Origin: Candidatus Ignatzschineria merdigallinarum
GTDB lineage: Bacteria > Pseudomonadota > Gammaproteobacteria > Cardiobacteriales > Wohlfahrtiimonadaceae
Direction of reading: 5' to 3'
DNA: 33,736 nucleotides
Assembly: GCA_019113305.1 (NCBI GenBank)
Contig: DXHP01000232.1
Span: 1 to 33,736 of the forward strand
The position numbers were made by a program, and so were the translations under genes. Within the stretch, counting starts at the first letter, position 1. Each line of letters opens with the position of its first letter. Positions 9,794-19,234 of the stretch are shown piece by piece. The notes under the pieces were generated by a model that saw only the letters and a list, made by a program, of their open reading frames with translations, made no database searches and had not been told where the DNA came from.

Positions 9794-10792
9794 GTGACAC
9801 ATGTCTCTATAGGTTCCCCGACACTCTATTTAGTATTCGGGATTGTTGTTTCTATCATGATCTTAATTGATATGTTTGCCCTCAAAGCAAGTGGCGACCA
9901 TAAAGTTAGCGCGAAAGAAGCATTAATTTGGACATTAATTTGGATTACGGTTGCACTAATCTTCGATCTTGGTCTATGGGCTTACATTAAATATATGCTC
10001 CCGGCAGAGAGCATTCCTGCAGCACTTGGTGACAACAACTCTTACGCGCTCGATAAGGCACTAGAATTTTTAACGGGTTATGTCGTTGAAAAGTCGCTTT
10101 CTATTGATAATATTTTTATCTTCTTACTCATTTTTAGTTATTTCAAAGTTCCTAATATCTACCAACGCCGCGTTTTAGTCTATGGGGTTTTAGCCGCTGT
10201 TTTCTTACGTGTTGTCATGGTATTAATTGGAAGCTACCTCATTTCTAAATTTGAGTGGATCCTCTACCTATTCGGAGCATTTTTACTCTTTACAGGAATA
10301 AAAATGTGCTTTGGGCATGAGGAAGAGGCAGATCTCAGTCAAAATAAGATTGTTAAAATTACCAAAAAGTTCTTTAAAACAACCGATGACTACCATAAAG
10401 AACACTTCTTTATCCTCAAAGATGGCATCAAATATGCAACACCGCTCTTTCTTGTACTCGTTTTGATTACAATTTCTGACATCATCTTTGCCGTTGATTC
10501 GGTACCAGCAGTCTTCGCCGTTACAACCGACCCATTTATTGTTATGACATCTAATGTCTTTGCCATCTTGGGACTTCGCGCAATGTACTTCTTATTAGCA
10601 GATATGGCGGAACGCTTCCATCTTTTACAGTACGGTTTAGCAATTATCTTAATCTTCATCGGTATCAAAATGTTAATTCTCTATTTTGATTACCACTTTC
10701 CAACCGCACTATCATTAAGTGTGATCTTAGGAACCCTGATTGGATCCATTGTGCTTTCCCTCCTTTTCCCTAAAAAAGGGCAAGCCGCATAA
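9794..10792 (+). CDS. TerC/Alx-family integral membrane protein
   Basis: The 332-residue product has about eight or nine hydrophobic segments and the TerC family signatures: EKSLSIDNIFIF near residue 100 and DIIFAVDSVPAVFAVT near 230, whose acidic/asparagine residues lie in the membrane. Alx/TerC proteins have been linked to manganese export in E. coli and Bacillus, and others to tellurium resistance; which applies here cannot be told from sequence. The start is GTG at 9794, supported by GAGG nine bases upstream. A mid-protein hydrophilic stretch (about 175-210) is probably cytoplasmic. No yybP-ykoY-type leader can fit, because only 41 bases separate it from gshA. A strong terminator follows. 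Confidence 0.9.
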   Translation: MTHVSIGSPTLYLVFGIVVSIMILIDMFALKASGDHKVSAKEALIWTLIWITVALIFDLGLWAYIKYMLPAESIPAALGDNNSYALDKALEFLTGYVVEKSLSIDNIFIFLLIFSYFKVPNIYQRRVLVYGVLAAVFLRVVMVLIGSYLISKFEWILYLFGAFLLFTGIKMCFGHEEEADLSQNKIVKITKKFFKTTDDYHKEHFFILKDGIKYATPLFLVLVLITISDIIFAVDSVPAVFAVTTDPFIVMTSNVFAILGLRAMYFLLADMAERFHLLQYGLAIILIFIGIKMLILYFDYHFPTALSLSVILGTLIGSIVLSLLFPKKGQAA

Positions 10793-10800
10793 GTGTAATA

Positions 10801-10826
10801 AGTCTCGTTTACCGCGAGACTTTTTT
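10801..10826 (+). terminator. Rho-independent terminator after the TerC gene
   Basis: AGTCTCG (10801-10807) pairs with CGAGACT (10815-10821), with a 7-base loop and T6 ending at 10826. It starts eight bases after the stop codon of the TerC-family gene. Confidence 0.85.
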
Positions 10827-10852
10827 AATTCTCTTCGCACAAAGGACGCGCT

Positions 10853-12172
10853 ATGTTAGAGAAAATATTTAAATTAAAAGAACACGGTACTAATTTCCGC
10901 ACAGAAATTTTTGCCGGGGTTACCACTTTCTTAACAATGTCATATATCATCTTTGTCAACCCGAGCATTCTCGGGAATACAGGAATGAATACTGACGCAA
11001 TCTTTATGGCAACCTGTATTGCAGCAGCAATCGGGACCATTGTCATGGCACTTGCCGCAAACTATCCTGTGGGAATGGCGCCAGGAATGGGCTTAAATGC
11101 ATTCTTCGCCTTCACAATCGCGGCACCAGTTACAGCCGGTGGTTTTGGATACACTTGGCAGGAAGCTCTTGGGGCTGTATTTGTTTCAGGTGTGATCTTC
11201 TTCATTCTCACCGCAACAGGTTTGCGCTCGTGGATTATTGGCGGCATTCCAAAATCTCTTCGCGCATCCATTGGCGCCGGTATCGGTCTTTTCTTAGCAT
11301 TCATTGGTCTATCCAATCCTGCCGTCGGGATTATCCAAGGTAATCCCGCAACATTAGTAAGTCTCGGCGATCTCTCTTCACCTGGTGCGCTATATGCAAT
11401 TTTAGGCTTCTTCTTGATCGTTGTACTTGATAATTTCAAGATTCGCGGCGCAATCCTCATTAGCATCCTCTTCGTTTCAATTCTCAGCGCAATATTAGGA
11501 CACAATGAGTTCGTTGGCGTTGTTTCTGCACCACCGTCACTAGCACCTACATTCTTCCAATTGAGCTTTGAAAAAGTATTAAGTGGTAGTTTTATTCAAA
11601 TTTTAATTGCCTTAGTCCTTGTTGAACTATTTGATGCCACGGGCGTTTTAATGAGTGTTGCAAAACGTGGCGGCTTACTAGATGAAACCAAAGTACCGCA
11701 AGCTAAAAAACGTTTTAATCGTGCGCTCTTTGCAGATAGTACCGCTATCCTTTCAGGAAGTTTACTCGGTACAAGCTCTGTTACAGCTTACGTTGAAAGT
11801 AACTCAGGTGTTCAAGCCGGCGGACGTACAGGTTTAACTGCACTTGCTATTGCTGCCTGTTTTATTCTTGCGATCTTCTTTTCACCATTAGCAGCATCAA
11901 TTCCCGCTTATGCAACCGCACCTGCTCTTGTTTATATCGCCGGTTTAATGCTTCGTGAACTAACAGAAGTGGATTGGGATTCCCCAACAGATTCTATTCC
12001 AGCCGCATTACTAGTATTGGGAATCCCCTTTACATATTCCATCGCTGAAGGATTTGCTTTTGGATTTATCAGCTATGCCGCACTTAAAATGGGAACAGGG
12101 AAATTTAAGGATATTCATCCAGCAACATACATTATTGCGTTTTTATTCTTACTTAAATTTGCACTTTTCTAA
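10853..12172 (+). CDS. NCS2-family purine permease (AzgA/AdeP/GhxP-like)
   Basis: Inner-membrane proton symporter for purine bases. The 439-residue length and the sequence place it in the AzgA-like branch of NCS2 (E. coli AdeP/AdeQ and GhxP/GhxQ, adenine or guanine/hypoxanthine) rather than the xanthine/uracil branch. The MGLNAFFAFT motif near residue 80, LVELFDATG near 260 (a substrate-site glutamate) and GTSSVTAYVESNSGV near 305 are family hallmarks; hydrophobic helices run throughout. ATG 10853 follows AAAGGA at about 10840. The gene is monocistronic, with terminators on both sides. The specific base transported is not decidable by eye. No purine riboswitch fits the 26-base space after the preceding terminator. 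Confidence 0.93.
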   Translation: MLEKIFKLKEHGTNFRTEIFAGVTTFLTMSYIIFVNPSILGNTGMNTDAIFMATCIAAAIGTIVMALAANYPVGMAPGMGLNAFFAFTIAAPVTAGGFGYTWQEALGAVFVSGVIFFILTATGLRSWIIGGIPKSLRASIGAGIGLFLAFIGLSNPAVGIIQGNPATLVSLGDLSSPGALYAILGFFLIVVLDNFKIRGAILISILFVSILSAILGHNEFVGVVSAPPSLAPTFFQLSFEKVLSGSFIQILIALVLVELFDATGVLMSVAKRGGLLDETKVPQAKKRFNRALFADSTAILSGSLLGTSSVTAYVESNSGVQAGGRTGLTALAIAACFILAIFFSPLAASIPAYATAPALVYIAGLMLRELTEVDWDSPTDSIPAALLVLGIPFTYSIAEGFAFGFISYAALKMGTGKFKDIHPATYIIAFLFLLKFALF

Positions 12173-12200
12173 ATAAATTTGCTTTAAAATTTAAGCTTTG

Positions 12201-12235
12201 CGCCATATTGTCTTTTTAGTCAATATGGCGTTTTT
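12201..12235 (+). terminator. Rho-independent terminator after the purine permease
   Basis: CGCCATATTG (12201-12210) pairs perfectly with CAATATGGCG (12221-12230), followed by T5. It is 29 bases beyond the permease stop. Confidence 0.88.
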
Positions 12236-12263
12236 GAGATTATGGGGAGGATTTTAAAAAGTT

Positions 12264-14327
12264 ATGAATCACTTTATTACTGCAACTTACCGATTCTTCT
12301 TTAGTAGCGATTTCGCGATGGGCGTGAAAATGGCGCTCGGTATCTTTATTCCGGTCGCGATTCTCTATTGCTTTAATATTCCCTTAGAAATTCTCATGAT
12401 CGCCGGCTACGGTAGCTTAACGATGTCCATTGCCGATCAAACTGGCACGCTAAAACATAAACGTAATGAGATGTTCGGCACCTTTATTGCCATCGTCATT
12501 ATTACCTTACTTTTTATTTTCCAAACCCCAGGATTACATCTTTTAAAGATTCTCTCATTATCCGCCATCTCTTTTGTCGTCGCTTTTATTTATGCTTTTA
12601 GAGCAAAATTTATTGCGCTAGGCTTTATTGTTGGCTTTACAGCATTATTAGCTGCTTCCAATACTGCTGCAACGCCCTTTGTTTATCTCGGATATTTCTG
12701 TTTCGGCGCGCTCTTCTATTTTTTCTTTAGCATGATTGTCAGCAAAATTTTCGAAATCTATATCATTCGACAAAATCTCTCTGGCATCTATTTTCACCTA
12801 TCGCACTACTTAAAAGCGCTGTCAAAATGCTATCGTCAAAATGTCGATATTGAGAAGGAATTTAAAAACTTCATTAATTCTCAAACAGAACTGTTAGAAG
12901 AGTTACAAGTGATGCGAGATCTCTTATTCCGTATGGATTATGAGAAAGATCATCGCCTTAACCAGATGATTAATGAGCTATTATTACTCATAGAAACTCG
13001 TGAAATCGCGACCATTCCGCTGCAAGATTTTGTGGTAATTCGTGAAATGTATCCTAATAGCGATCTACAAATATTTTTTCGGGATAGTTTCCTAAAAGCA
13101 GGAAATAACTTAGAAGAGATGGGCATGTATTCCCTTCGTGCCGGAGATATGCTTAAACGTTTAGGATTTAAGGCGGAACTTCGCGCTATTGAGTATGAAT
13201 TAGAGCTTTTACGCCGACAAGATTTAGAAGGAGAATCCTTAGAAGCCTATCAAATTGTGGCAAACCACTTTCGTAAAGTCTGGTCTTTATCTCGCAACTT
13301 AGAGCGTGTCCGCTCATTTTTAGTGGATGATATTGAGCTTGAGGAGACATTCCCACGCCATAAACTGAAAAAATTTCTCTCGCACTCGTACTGGACCAAT
13401 GATTATATTACGAAGAATCTTACCTTAAAATCACCAGTCATGCGTTTTGCGATTCGCTCATCAATGGCGATGTTCTTCGCTTTAACATTGGTGAGTCTAA
13501 CGAACTTCTTATCCCACGGTTTCTGGATTGCGTTTACGCTATTGAGTTTAATGCGCCCAGGATTTAGTCTCACAAAAGAGAGAAGCCGAAATCGAATCAT
13601 CGGCACAATTATTGGTTGTCTAGTTGGCGGTCTATTAATCTCCATGGAGATCTCAACATTAGGACTTCTCTCAATCTTATTTATTTCCGTGATTCTCAAT
13701 AATGGGTTAATTCGCATCCACAATCCATTAAGCGTCACCTTTACAACCGTTTACGTTTTAATCCTTCTCAATATCAGCAAGGATCTTTCAACAATGGAAG
13801 GCTTTTCCGTATCGCTCGAAAGAATTATTGATACGCTTCTCGCTGCCGTCATCGCACTTGGATTTAGCCATATTCTTCCTAGTTGGGAGAGAGTGAATTT
13901 ACCGAAATTAATTCAAACTGCACGAGAAAATCTCTTTAACATTGTATTAGAGATCGAAAAATGGAAAATTCTCAAAACCAATGAAGATGATGCTGATTTA
14001 AAATTAGCATTAAGAACCGCACAAGCATCTATTGTCTCTCTTTCTAACTCCTTAGAACGCATGAAAGATGAACCGGAGAAAAGCCGCCAACATAACATTT
14101 CAGAAATCAATGATGATCTTATTGAGATGCAATCCGTGTTTTCACAACTATCCTATCTCACCAGTCTGTTAGAAAAACTCGATACAGATCAAGTTGAAGA
14201 ATTTAATGAAATTTTTCAAGTCGTAAAATTTCGCATGAATCCTGAGCTACACCAAAAAAAATCGCATATTTCTCGCTTCATGATGCTTGAATTAAAACCT
14301 TTAATTTGGCTAGTAGAGCCAAAATAA
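12264..14327 (+). CDS. FUSC/YccS-like inner-membrane protein
   Basis: The 687-residue product has the two-fold architecture of the FUSC/aromatic-acid-exporter superfamily. A first membrane bundle spans about residues 15-166, followed by a long soluble helical region (about 170-385), a second membrane bundle (about 390-540) and a helical cytoplasmic C-terminus. RPGFSLTKERSRNRIIGT near 432 is the conserved loop of the second bundle (compare RPNYSATRQRLxxRxxGT in YccS/YhfK-like proteins). ATG 12264 has GGGGAGG about 15 bases upstream. Related proteins are annotated as exporters of aromatic acids or fusaric acid, but the YccS branch has no settled substrate. No periplasmic adaptor (AaeA-like) gene is adjacent, so a tripartite pump role is not supported. 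Confidence 0.85.
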   Translation: MNHFITATYRFFFSSDFAMGVKMALGIFIPVAILYCFNIPLEILMIAGYGSLTMSIADQTGTLKHKRNEMFGTFIAIVIITLLFIFQTPGLHLLKILSLSAISFVVAFIYAFRAKFIALGFIVGFTALLAASNTAATPFVYLGYFCFGALFYFFFSMIVSKIFEIYIIRQNLSGIYFHLSHYLKALSKCYRQNVDIEKEFKNFINSQTELLEELQVMRDLLFRMDYEKDHRLNQMINELLLLIETREIATIPLQDFVVIREMYPNSDLQIFFRDSFLKAGNNLEEMGMYSLRAGDMLKRLGFKAELRAIEYELELLRRQDLEGESLEAYQIVANHFRKVWSLSRNLERVRSFLVDDIELEETFPRHKLKKFLSHSYWTNDYITKNLTLKSPVMRFAIRSSMAMFFALTLVSLTNFLSHGFWIAFTLLSLMRPGFSLTKERSRNRIIGTIIGCLVGGLLISMEISTLGLLSILFISVILNNGLIRIHNPLSVTFTTVYVLILLNISKDLSTMEGFSVSLERIIDTLLAAVIALGFSHILPSWERVNLPKLIQTARENLFNIVLEIEKWKILKTNEDDADLKLALRTAQASIVSLSNSLERMKDEPEKSRQHNISEINDDLIEMQSVFSQLSYLTSLLEKLDTDQVEEFNEIFQVVKFRMNPELHQKKSHISRFMMLELKPLIWLVEPK

Positions 14328-14395
14328 ACTTGGCAATTAGGATGTAAAAATCGTAAGATAACAAAAGCATCATTCAAATATAAGGTATTAGCGCT

Positions 14396-14893
14396 ATGTA
14401 CCAGTTTTTAGGCGAATATGAGTTGAAAGTCGACACGAAAAATCGTGTTGCGCTTCCTGCTGCGCTAAGAAAACAATTTGATGATGAAATGAACCACTTT
14501 GTTATCAGCCGTGCGCTTGATAAATGCTTAAACTTCTATCCTATTGATGCTTGGCGAGAAGTAGAAGCAGAACTGAATAAGCTTAATCCCTTCGTTAAAA
14601 AAGAACGTGAATTTGCACGATTTGTTCGTGGTGGCGCAACAGAAGTGATCCTTGATGCCCAAGGGAGAATGGTACTACCTAAACGTTTAATGGGTTATGC
14701 CAGTATCGAAACAGAACTTATCCTTCTCGGAAATGGTAATCTTTTCGAGATGTGGGATCTTGCAACTTACGAAGAGATGCTTGCGATTGATCCTGAAGAT
14801 TTCTCACAATTAGCTGAAGAAGTCATGCGCTTTGAAGAAGAGGAAGCACCGATTCTTGATCCAACAATTGTTGTTCCGCTTGCTAGAAGTTAA
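14396..14893 (+). CDS. mraZ: MraZ transcriptional regulator
   Basis: MraZ is an AbrB-like DNA-binding protein made of two similar halves that forms a ring oligomer and, in E. coli and Mycoplasma, represses the dcw (division and cell wall) cluster by binding TGGGN-type direct repeats upstream of itself. The 165-residue product shows the two halves: YELKVDTKNRVALPAALRK (about 8-26) and TEVILDAQGRMVLPKRLM (about 82-99). An acidic C-terminal extension (FEEEEAPILD) makes it somewhat longer than the usual 140-152 residues. It is odd that the next gene is murI, 16 bases on, rather than rsmH/ftsL. I see no TGGG repeats in the 68 bases upstream. ATG 14396 follows AAGG at about 14381. Confidence 0.95.
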   Translation: MYQFLGEYELKVDTKNRVALPAALRKQFDDEMNHFVISRALDKCLNFYPIDAWREVEAELNKLNPFVKKEREFARFVRGGATEVILDAQGRMVLPKRLMGYASIETELILLGNGNLFEMWDLATYEEMLAIDPEDFSQLAEEVMRFEEEEAPILDPTIVVPLARS

Positions 14894-14909
14894 TTTGAGG
14901 AGATTATAA

Positions 14910-15725
14910 ATGCTGCGCATCGGTCTAATTGATTCCGGCATCGGAGGCTTTTCGATATTAAACGCCTTTTTACAAACACCTTTTACGCAGGATACAGCCT
15001 TTTACTATGTTGCAGATTCAGGACATCTTCCTTATGGACTAAAAAGTGATGAATATATTCATCAAAGAATGCTCTCCCTCACAAGTTTCTTACAAACCCA
15101 ACATATCGATGCTTTAGTCGTTGCTTGCAACACCGCAACGGCCGTTAGTGCGGCTAAATTACGAGATCAATTTCCTCATCTTCCGATTATTGGCACAGAA
15201 CCGGCAATTAAACCCGCGGCACTTGCTACAAAAAGTGGTCATATCGCCGTTGCGGCAACACAATCAACACTCAATAGTGAACGCCTAAATAGCTTAATCC
15301 AACGTTTTGCACAACACTGTCATGTTCATAAAATTATCGGCTCCTCTTGGGTTGAGCTGGTGGAATCCCAAAAGATAACGCCAACATCCAATCTCAAAAC
15401 ACTACTTCCGACTCTACAAGTTTTTGACAATTATCCCATTGATCAGTTGGTTTTAGGTTGCACACACTTCCCTTTCTTAACACCGGCATTAGATCATATC
15501 CTTCCTAAATCAGTCTCAATTATTGATCCTGCCGCCTCCATTGTTCAAGAATGTTATAACCGATTATCTTATACATTTAGTAATGAAGAACTGCACCAAT
15601 CGCCAGAAAATCCTCATATTGAAATTGTGCTTTATACAACAGGAAATCTCGAAGATTTTACCGCTCAATCCACTTTACTATTTCCTGGAAATTACACGCT
15701 CTCCATAAAGAAAATCAAAGCTTAA
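14910..15725 (+). CDS. murI: Glutamate racemase MurI
   Basis: Cofactor-independent racemase that makes D-glutamate for peptidoglycan. The 271-residue product opens with LIDSGIGGFS (D8 region) and has the two catalytic cysteines C73 in VACNTATA and C184 in LGCTHFPFL, the standard spacing. PYGLKSDE at about 41-48 is the expected substrate-pocket loop. ATG 14910 has a good TGAGGAG ribosome binding site at 14895-14901 and lies 16 bases after mraZ, so the two are almost surely co-transcribed. This links a cell-wall precursor enzyme to the regulator of cell-wall genes. Confidence 0.95.
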   Translation: MLRIGLIDSGIGGFSILNAFLQTPFTQDTAFYYVADSGHLPYGLKSDEYIHQRMLSLTSFLQTQHIDALVVACNTATAVSAAKLRDQFPHLPIIGTEPAIKPAALATKSGHIAVAATQSTLNSERLNSLIQRFAQHCHVHKIIGSSWVELVESQKITPTSNLKTLLPTLQVFDNYPIDQLVLGCTHFPFLTPALDHILPKSVSIIDPAASIVQECYNRLSYTFSNEELHQSPENPHIEIVLYTTGNLEDFTAQSTLLFPGNYTLSIKKIKA

Positions 15726-15840
15726 CCCACTATCATAGTTGTGTTAAAATTAACCGTTATAATTTATACAGCCAAATATTGATTTAGAAACAGCAATCAT
15801 ATTTGTTCATTGGTTTTGATTTTTAATCAAGGTGTCACAT

Positions 15841-16377
15841 ATGAATAAACTTTTAAAAGCATCTATCATTTTGGGAGCTGCCTCAATCATCGCCGCATGC
15901 GGTGATTCTCTTCAAAAAGTAGAGCCAACAAATCAATTATTTTCCATGGATATTAGCTCTCATTATCAAGATGTAATGGATAAACGTGATGTTGTTACCG
16001 CAACTCGCCTTGAAGGCACGCCGGCGGAACATGTCACCTTACTACAAGCAAAAAATGGAGATATTACCAAAGATCTCCTTTACGCTGTCAGTCTTGAACT
16101 TCCAGAAGGCGTAACCATTTCACTCAAAGAGTTTGAAGAAGTCATGAATGAGCAGATGGATGCTATTAATGAAATTATCGACTTTAAGGTGTCTCCCGTT
16201 CAAGGCAGCGACACACAAATTACCTATGTTGCAGAAACAAGAGATAATGGTCAACCTTACTTCGAACATTGCCGTATTGCTGTAGAAAAAACGATTACAA
16301 CAATCTGTATCGGAACCACACAAGATCAACAAGAAGCAAAAAATGCAATTGATAGCGTGATTTTTACAGCGCTCTAA
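15841..16377 (+). CDS. Putative lipoprotein of unknown function
   Basis: I do not recognise this 178-residue protein. It begins with a short basic stretch, a hydrophobic core and a lipobox ending IIAAC-GDS, so C20 should be lipidated; the following G and D could favour inner-membrane retention by the Lol +2 rule. The mature part is soluble and acidic, with a predicted alternation of strands and helices (VTLLQAKNGD, LPEGVTISLKEFEEVMNEQMD) and one later cysteine pair (HCRIAV, TICIGT) that could form a disulfide. ATG 15841 is preferred over the GTG at 15832 because AAGGTG (15829-15834) then serves as ribosome binding site. A small hairpin (TTGATT 15816-15821 with AATCAA 15825-15830) touches that site. 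A strong terminator follows, so it is the last gene of, or separate from, mraZ-murI. Confidence 0.75.
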   Translation: MNKLLKASIILGAASIIAACGDSLQKVEPTNQLFSMDISSHYQDVMDKRDVVTATRLEGTPAEHVTLLQAKNGDITKDLLYAVSLELPEGVTISLKEFEEVMNEQMDAINEIIDFKVSPVQGSDTQITYVAETRDNGQPYFEHCRIAVEKTITTICIGTTQDQQEAKNAIDSVIFTAL

Positions 16378-16403
16378 AATACTTGCTTTTAGTCATCATC
16401 AAA

Positions 16404-16430
16404 AAAAGAGAGTGTATAGCACTCTCTTTT
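16404..16430 (+). terminator. Terminator after the lipoprotein gene
   Basis: AAAAGAGAGTG (16404-16414) pairs perfectly with CACTCTCTTTT (16420-16430) around a 5-base loop. The A and T arms make it potentially bidirectional, but only plus-strand genes lie on either side. It is 26 bases after the stop. Confidence 0.85.
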
Positions 16431-16672
16431 GCGTCCTAAATTAATGATCTATTTTTCATCAGCTTAAAATATAAAATAGGATTACGCTTGATTGTAAAGT
16501 CATTCTATTAACAGAAAGCACTGGATTTTTATGCAATCTACAATAAGATTACTTCCTATAAATATCTAAGATGTTACACTCCGTAAACATATCAAATTAT
16601 AATCAAAACTCTTGATACGCCTGACCTCAAAGAGAATTGAACTATTATCGATTAATCACATTAGGAATTGCC

Positions 16673-19234
16673 ATGCCATTTTCTTATAAAAATGACAATC
16701 AAATTTATCGCTTAGATTATCAAGCCCCTCACTTCACTATTCGTGACTATACGCTGGAGTTTCAATTAAACCCAACTAAAACGACGGTTACCGGCACTTT
16801 TCAAATCGAGTTCTCAGATGAACATCAAGCGCCATTTGAGGTAAAGCTCCATGGCTCTAATGAGTTAATCTTAGAGGCTATTTTAATCAATAATAAACTC
16901 TTAGATCCCTCTGAGTATGTTTTTAATCAAAATGATTTAACCTTAATTTTCCCTGAAAGATGCAATAAAGTCACCATCATTAATCATATCGATCCTAGCA
17001 GTAATACTGAGCTTAGCGGACTTTATATCTCTAATGATCTGTTCTGTAGCGATTGTGAGCCACAAGGCTTTAGAAATATTACCTATTTCTTTGATCGCCC
17101 AGATGTAATGACAAACTATCGCGTCAAGCTAATTGCCGAGAAGAAATATCCAACCCTGCTCTCAAATGGCAACTTAATCGAAGAAGGTATTATCGATGAC
17201 ACTTATCATTATGCGATCTGGGAAGATCCTTTCTTTAAACCAACGTACTTATTTGCCATTGTTGCCGGTGATCTAGAGTTTATTGAGGATCATCATATCC
17301 GCCCTAATGGCACAAAAGTACGCTTACGCGTTTATGCAGATCAAAAAGATATCGGTCGTTGTCAATTTGCGCTCGACTCTCTTAAAAAAGCGATGAAATG
17401 GGATGAAGAGCGTTTTGGACTGATCTGTGATTTAGATTATTATAATCTTGTTGCGGTCGATGATTTCAATAGCGGCGCAATGGAAAATAAAGGACTGAAT
17501 CTTTTCAATACAAGCTGCATTCTTGCAACGCCAGAAACTGCAACAGATGGTGAATTTAACTTTGTAGAAGCGGTCGTGGGTCATGAATATTTTCACAATT
17601 GGACCGGCAATCGTATCACTTGTCAGGATTGGTTTAATCTCTCCTTAAAAGAAGGTTTAACCGTATTTCGAGAACAAGAATTCATCTCTCAAGAACAACA
17701 TCCCGGCATCCGCCGCATTGAAGATGTGAACTTTTTGAGAACCTATCAATTCCCATATGATCAAGGACCATTATCACATGCCGTACGTCCTGATGCAGTC
17801 GGATCTGTGGAGAATATCTATACCACAACCACTTATGAAAAAGGGGCAGAAATCATCCGTCTTTATCAAACAATTTTAGGTAAAGAAGGATTTGATCGAG
17901 GCTTTCAACGTTATATCAACGAGTTCGATGGGATGGCTGTAACAGTTGATGATTTTTATGCCATCATGAAAGCTGAAAACCCACGTCTTTTTGACAATTT
18001 CCCTTTATGGTATAGCCAAAAAGGTACGCCAATTCTCAAAGCCGCTACAGAATATTATCCTGATAAAAAAGAGCTTCGTCTCTCTTTAAAACAATTTCTT
18101 TATGATCCTGTCACAAAAGCGTTACAGCAACCTATGCCAATACCGGTAAAATATGCGCTTTTCTCGCAATCAGGAGAGATGATTTTAGAAGAGACATTTA
18201 CGTTAACCACACACCAACAGTGCTTAGTATTCCACAATATTGAGGAAATTCCTGTTATCTCTCTCCTACGAGATTTCTCGGCACCCGTCGTTTTAGATTA
18301 TGAATATTCGCTCTCTGAACTCAAAACATTGATTGCTCATGAAACAGATTATTTTGCCAAATGGGAAGCTCTTCAGAATTTAATCATTAAAGTCATTTTT
18401 TCAAAGGAACTCTCCGGCGATCAAATGGCTAAAATGATTGGTGATGCTTTCACACCTTTATTTGATTTCGCCTATGAAGATCCTGCATTTTGTGCAAAAC
18501 TCTTAACATTTGCAGATGATGGTTATTACCTCGGATTAATGGAGACAGAAAACGTCCTCCATTTGCGGATGCTGCGTCATAAAATTGAAACCCATATTGC
18601 CACAAGATTTAAAAATGAATGGCTGAAACTATATCAGGACTTTCAAGCAGATGATATTGATGCAAGAGCCATTAAAAATATTGCCCTTCAGTTTCTCTCA
18701 GCGCTTCCTGAGTGTCATGAACTCGTCGTTAAACAGTATTATGAATCACACAATATGACAGATATTAGCTGGGCACTTAAATATGCTGTGTGGCAGGATA
18801 TTCCCGAGCGAAACGCGATGATCAATCATTTTTATGAGAAATATCAAGCATATCCAACGCTGATTGATCGCTGGTTTGGACTACAAGAACGTAACCCTAA
18901 TCTGACAATGGAAACTTTAGAAAAAATCGTTGCGCATCCTGGATTCAATCAAAGCAACCCGAATAGAGCTAGAGCAATTGTTGGTGCAATTGGTCGTAAT
19001 CGCTACGCTTTAGCAAAAATCGGCTCACCACTTTATCAATGGATCGCGCAACAAATTTTAGAAATTGATAAATTAAACTCCGTCACAGCGGCAAGATTAG
19101 TCACACCATTTACAAAACTTACTCGCTTACCAGAACCATTACAGAGTGAAGTCTCGACAATCATTAATGATATGATGAAGACTCCTAATATTTCGAATAA
19201 CTTGTTTGATCAGTTAAAAAGGATTATTCAATGA
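16673..19234 (+). CDS. pepN: Aminopeptidase N (PepN)
   Basis: Cytoplasmic M1 zinc metallopeptidase that removes N-terminal residues from peptides in the late steps of protein turnover. The frame is open from a TTG at 16637, but ATG 16673 with AGGA six bases upstream gives the family N-terminus (YRLDYQAPHFTI) and 853 residues. GAMEN is at 268-272. The zinc site HEYFH (304-308) and downstream glutamate E327 in LKEGLT give the HEXXH-x18-E pattern. The immunoglobulin-like and C-terminal superhelical domains are intact. The last four bases overlap the next gene (ATGA), implying translational coupling with the nitroreductase. The 295-base gap before it holds its promoter and the preceding terminator. 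Confidence 0.97.
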   Translation: MPFSYKNDNQIYRLDYQAPHFTIRDYTLEFQLNPTKTTVTGTFQIEFSDEHQAPFEVKLHGSNELILEAILINNKLLDPSEYVFNQNDLTLIFPERCNKVTIINHIDPSSNTELSGLYISNDLFCSDCEPQGFRNITYFFDRPDVMTNYRVKLIAEKKYPTLLSNGNLIEEGIIDDTYHYAIWEDPFFKPTYLFAIVAGDLEFIEDHHIRPNGTKVRLRVYADQKDIGRCQFALDSLKKAMKWDEERFGLICDLDYYNLVAVDDFNSGAMENKGLNLFNTSCILATPETATDGEFNFVEAVVGHEYFHNWTGNRITCQDWFNLSLKEGLTVFREQEFISQEQHPGIRRIEDVNFLRTYQFPYDQGPLSHAVRPDAVGSVENIYTTTTYEKGAEIIRLYQTILGKEGFDRGFQRYINEFDGMAVTVDDFYAIMKAENPRLFDNFPLWYSQKGTPILKAATEYYPDKKELRLSLKQFLYDPVTKALQQPMPIPVKYALFSQSGEMILEETFTLTTHQQCLVFHNIEEIPVISLLRDFSAPVVLDYEYSLSELKTLIAHETDYFAKWEALQNLIIKVIFSKELSGDQMAKMIGDAFTPLFDFAYEDPAFCAKLLTFADDGYYLGLMETENVLHLRMLRHKIETHIATRFKNEWLKLYQDFQADDIDARAIKNIALQFLSALPECHELVVKQYYESHNMTDISWALKYAVWQDIPERNAMINHFYEKYQAYPTLIDRWFGLQERNPNLTMETLEKIVAHPGFNQSNPNRARAIVGAIGRNRYALAKIGSPLYQWIAQQILEIDKLNSVTAARLVTPFTKLTRLPEPLQSEVSTIINDMMKTPNISNNLFDQLKRIIQ

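Noticed and set aside
11062-11505. 147-codon minus-strand frame inside the purine permease
   Set aside because: Antisense to a clearly conserved transporter; composition (Pro/Ala/Ile/Lys) is that of a shadow frame.
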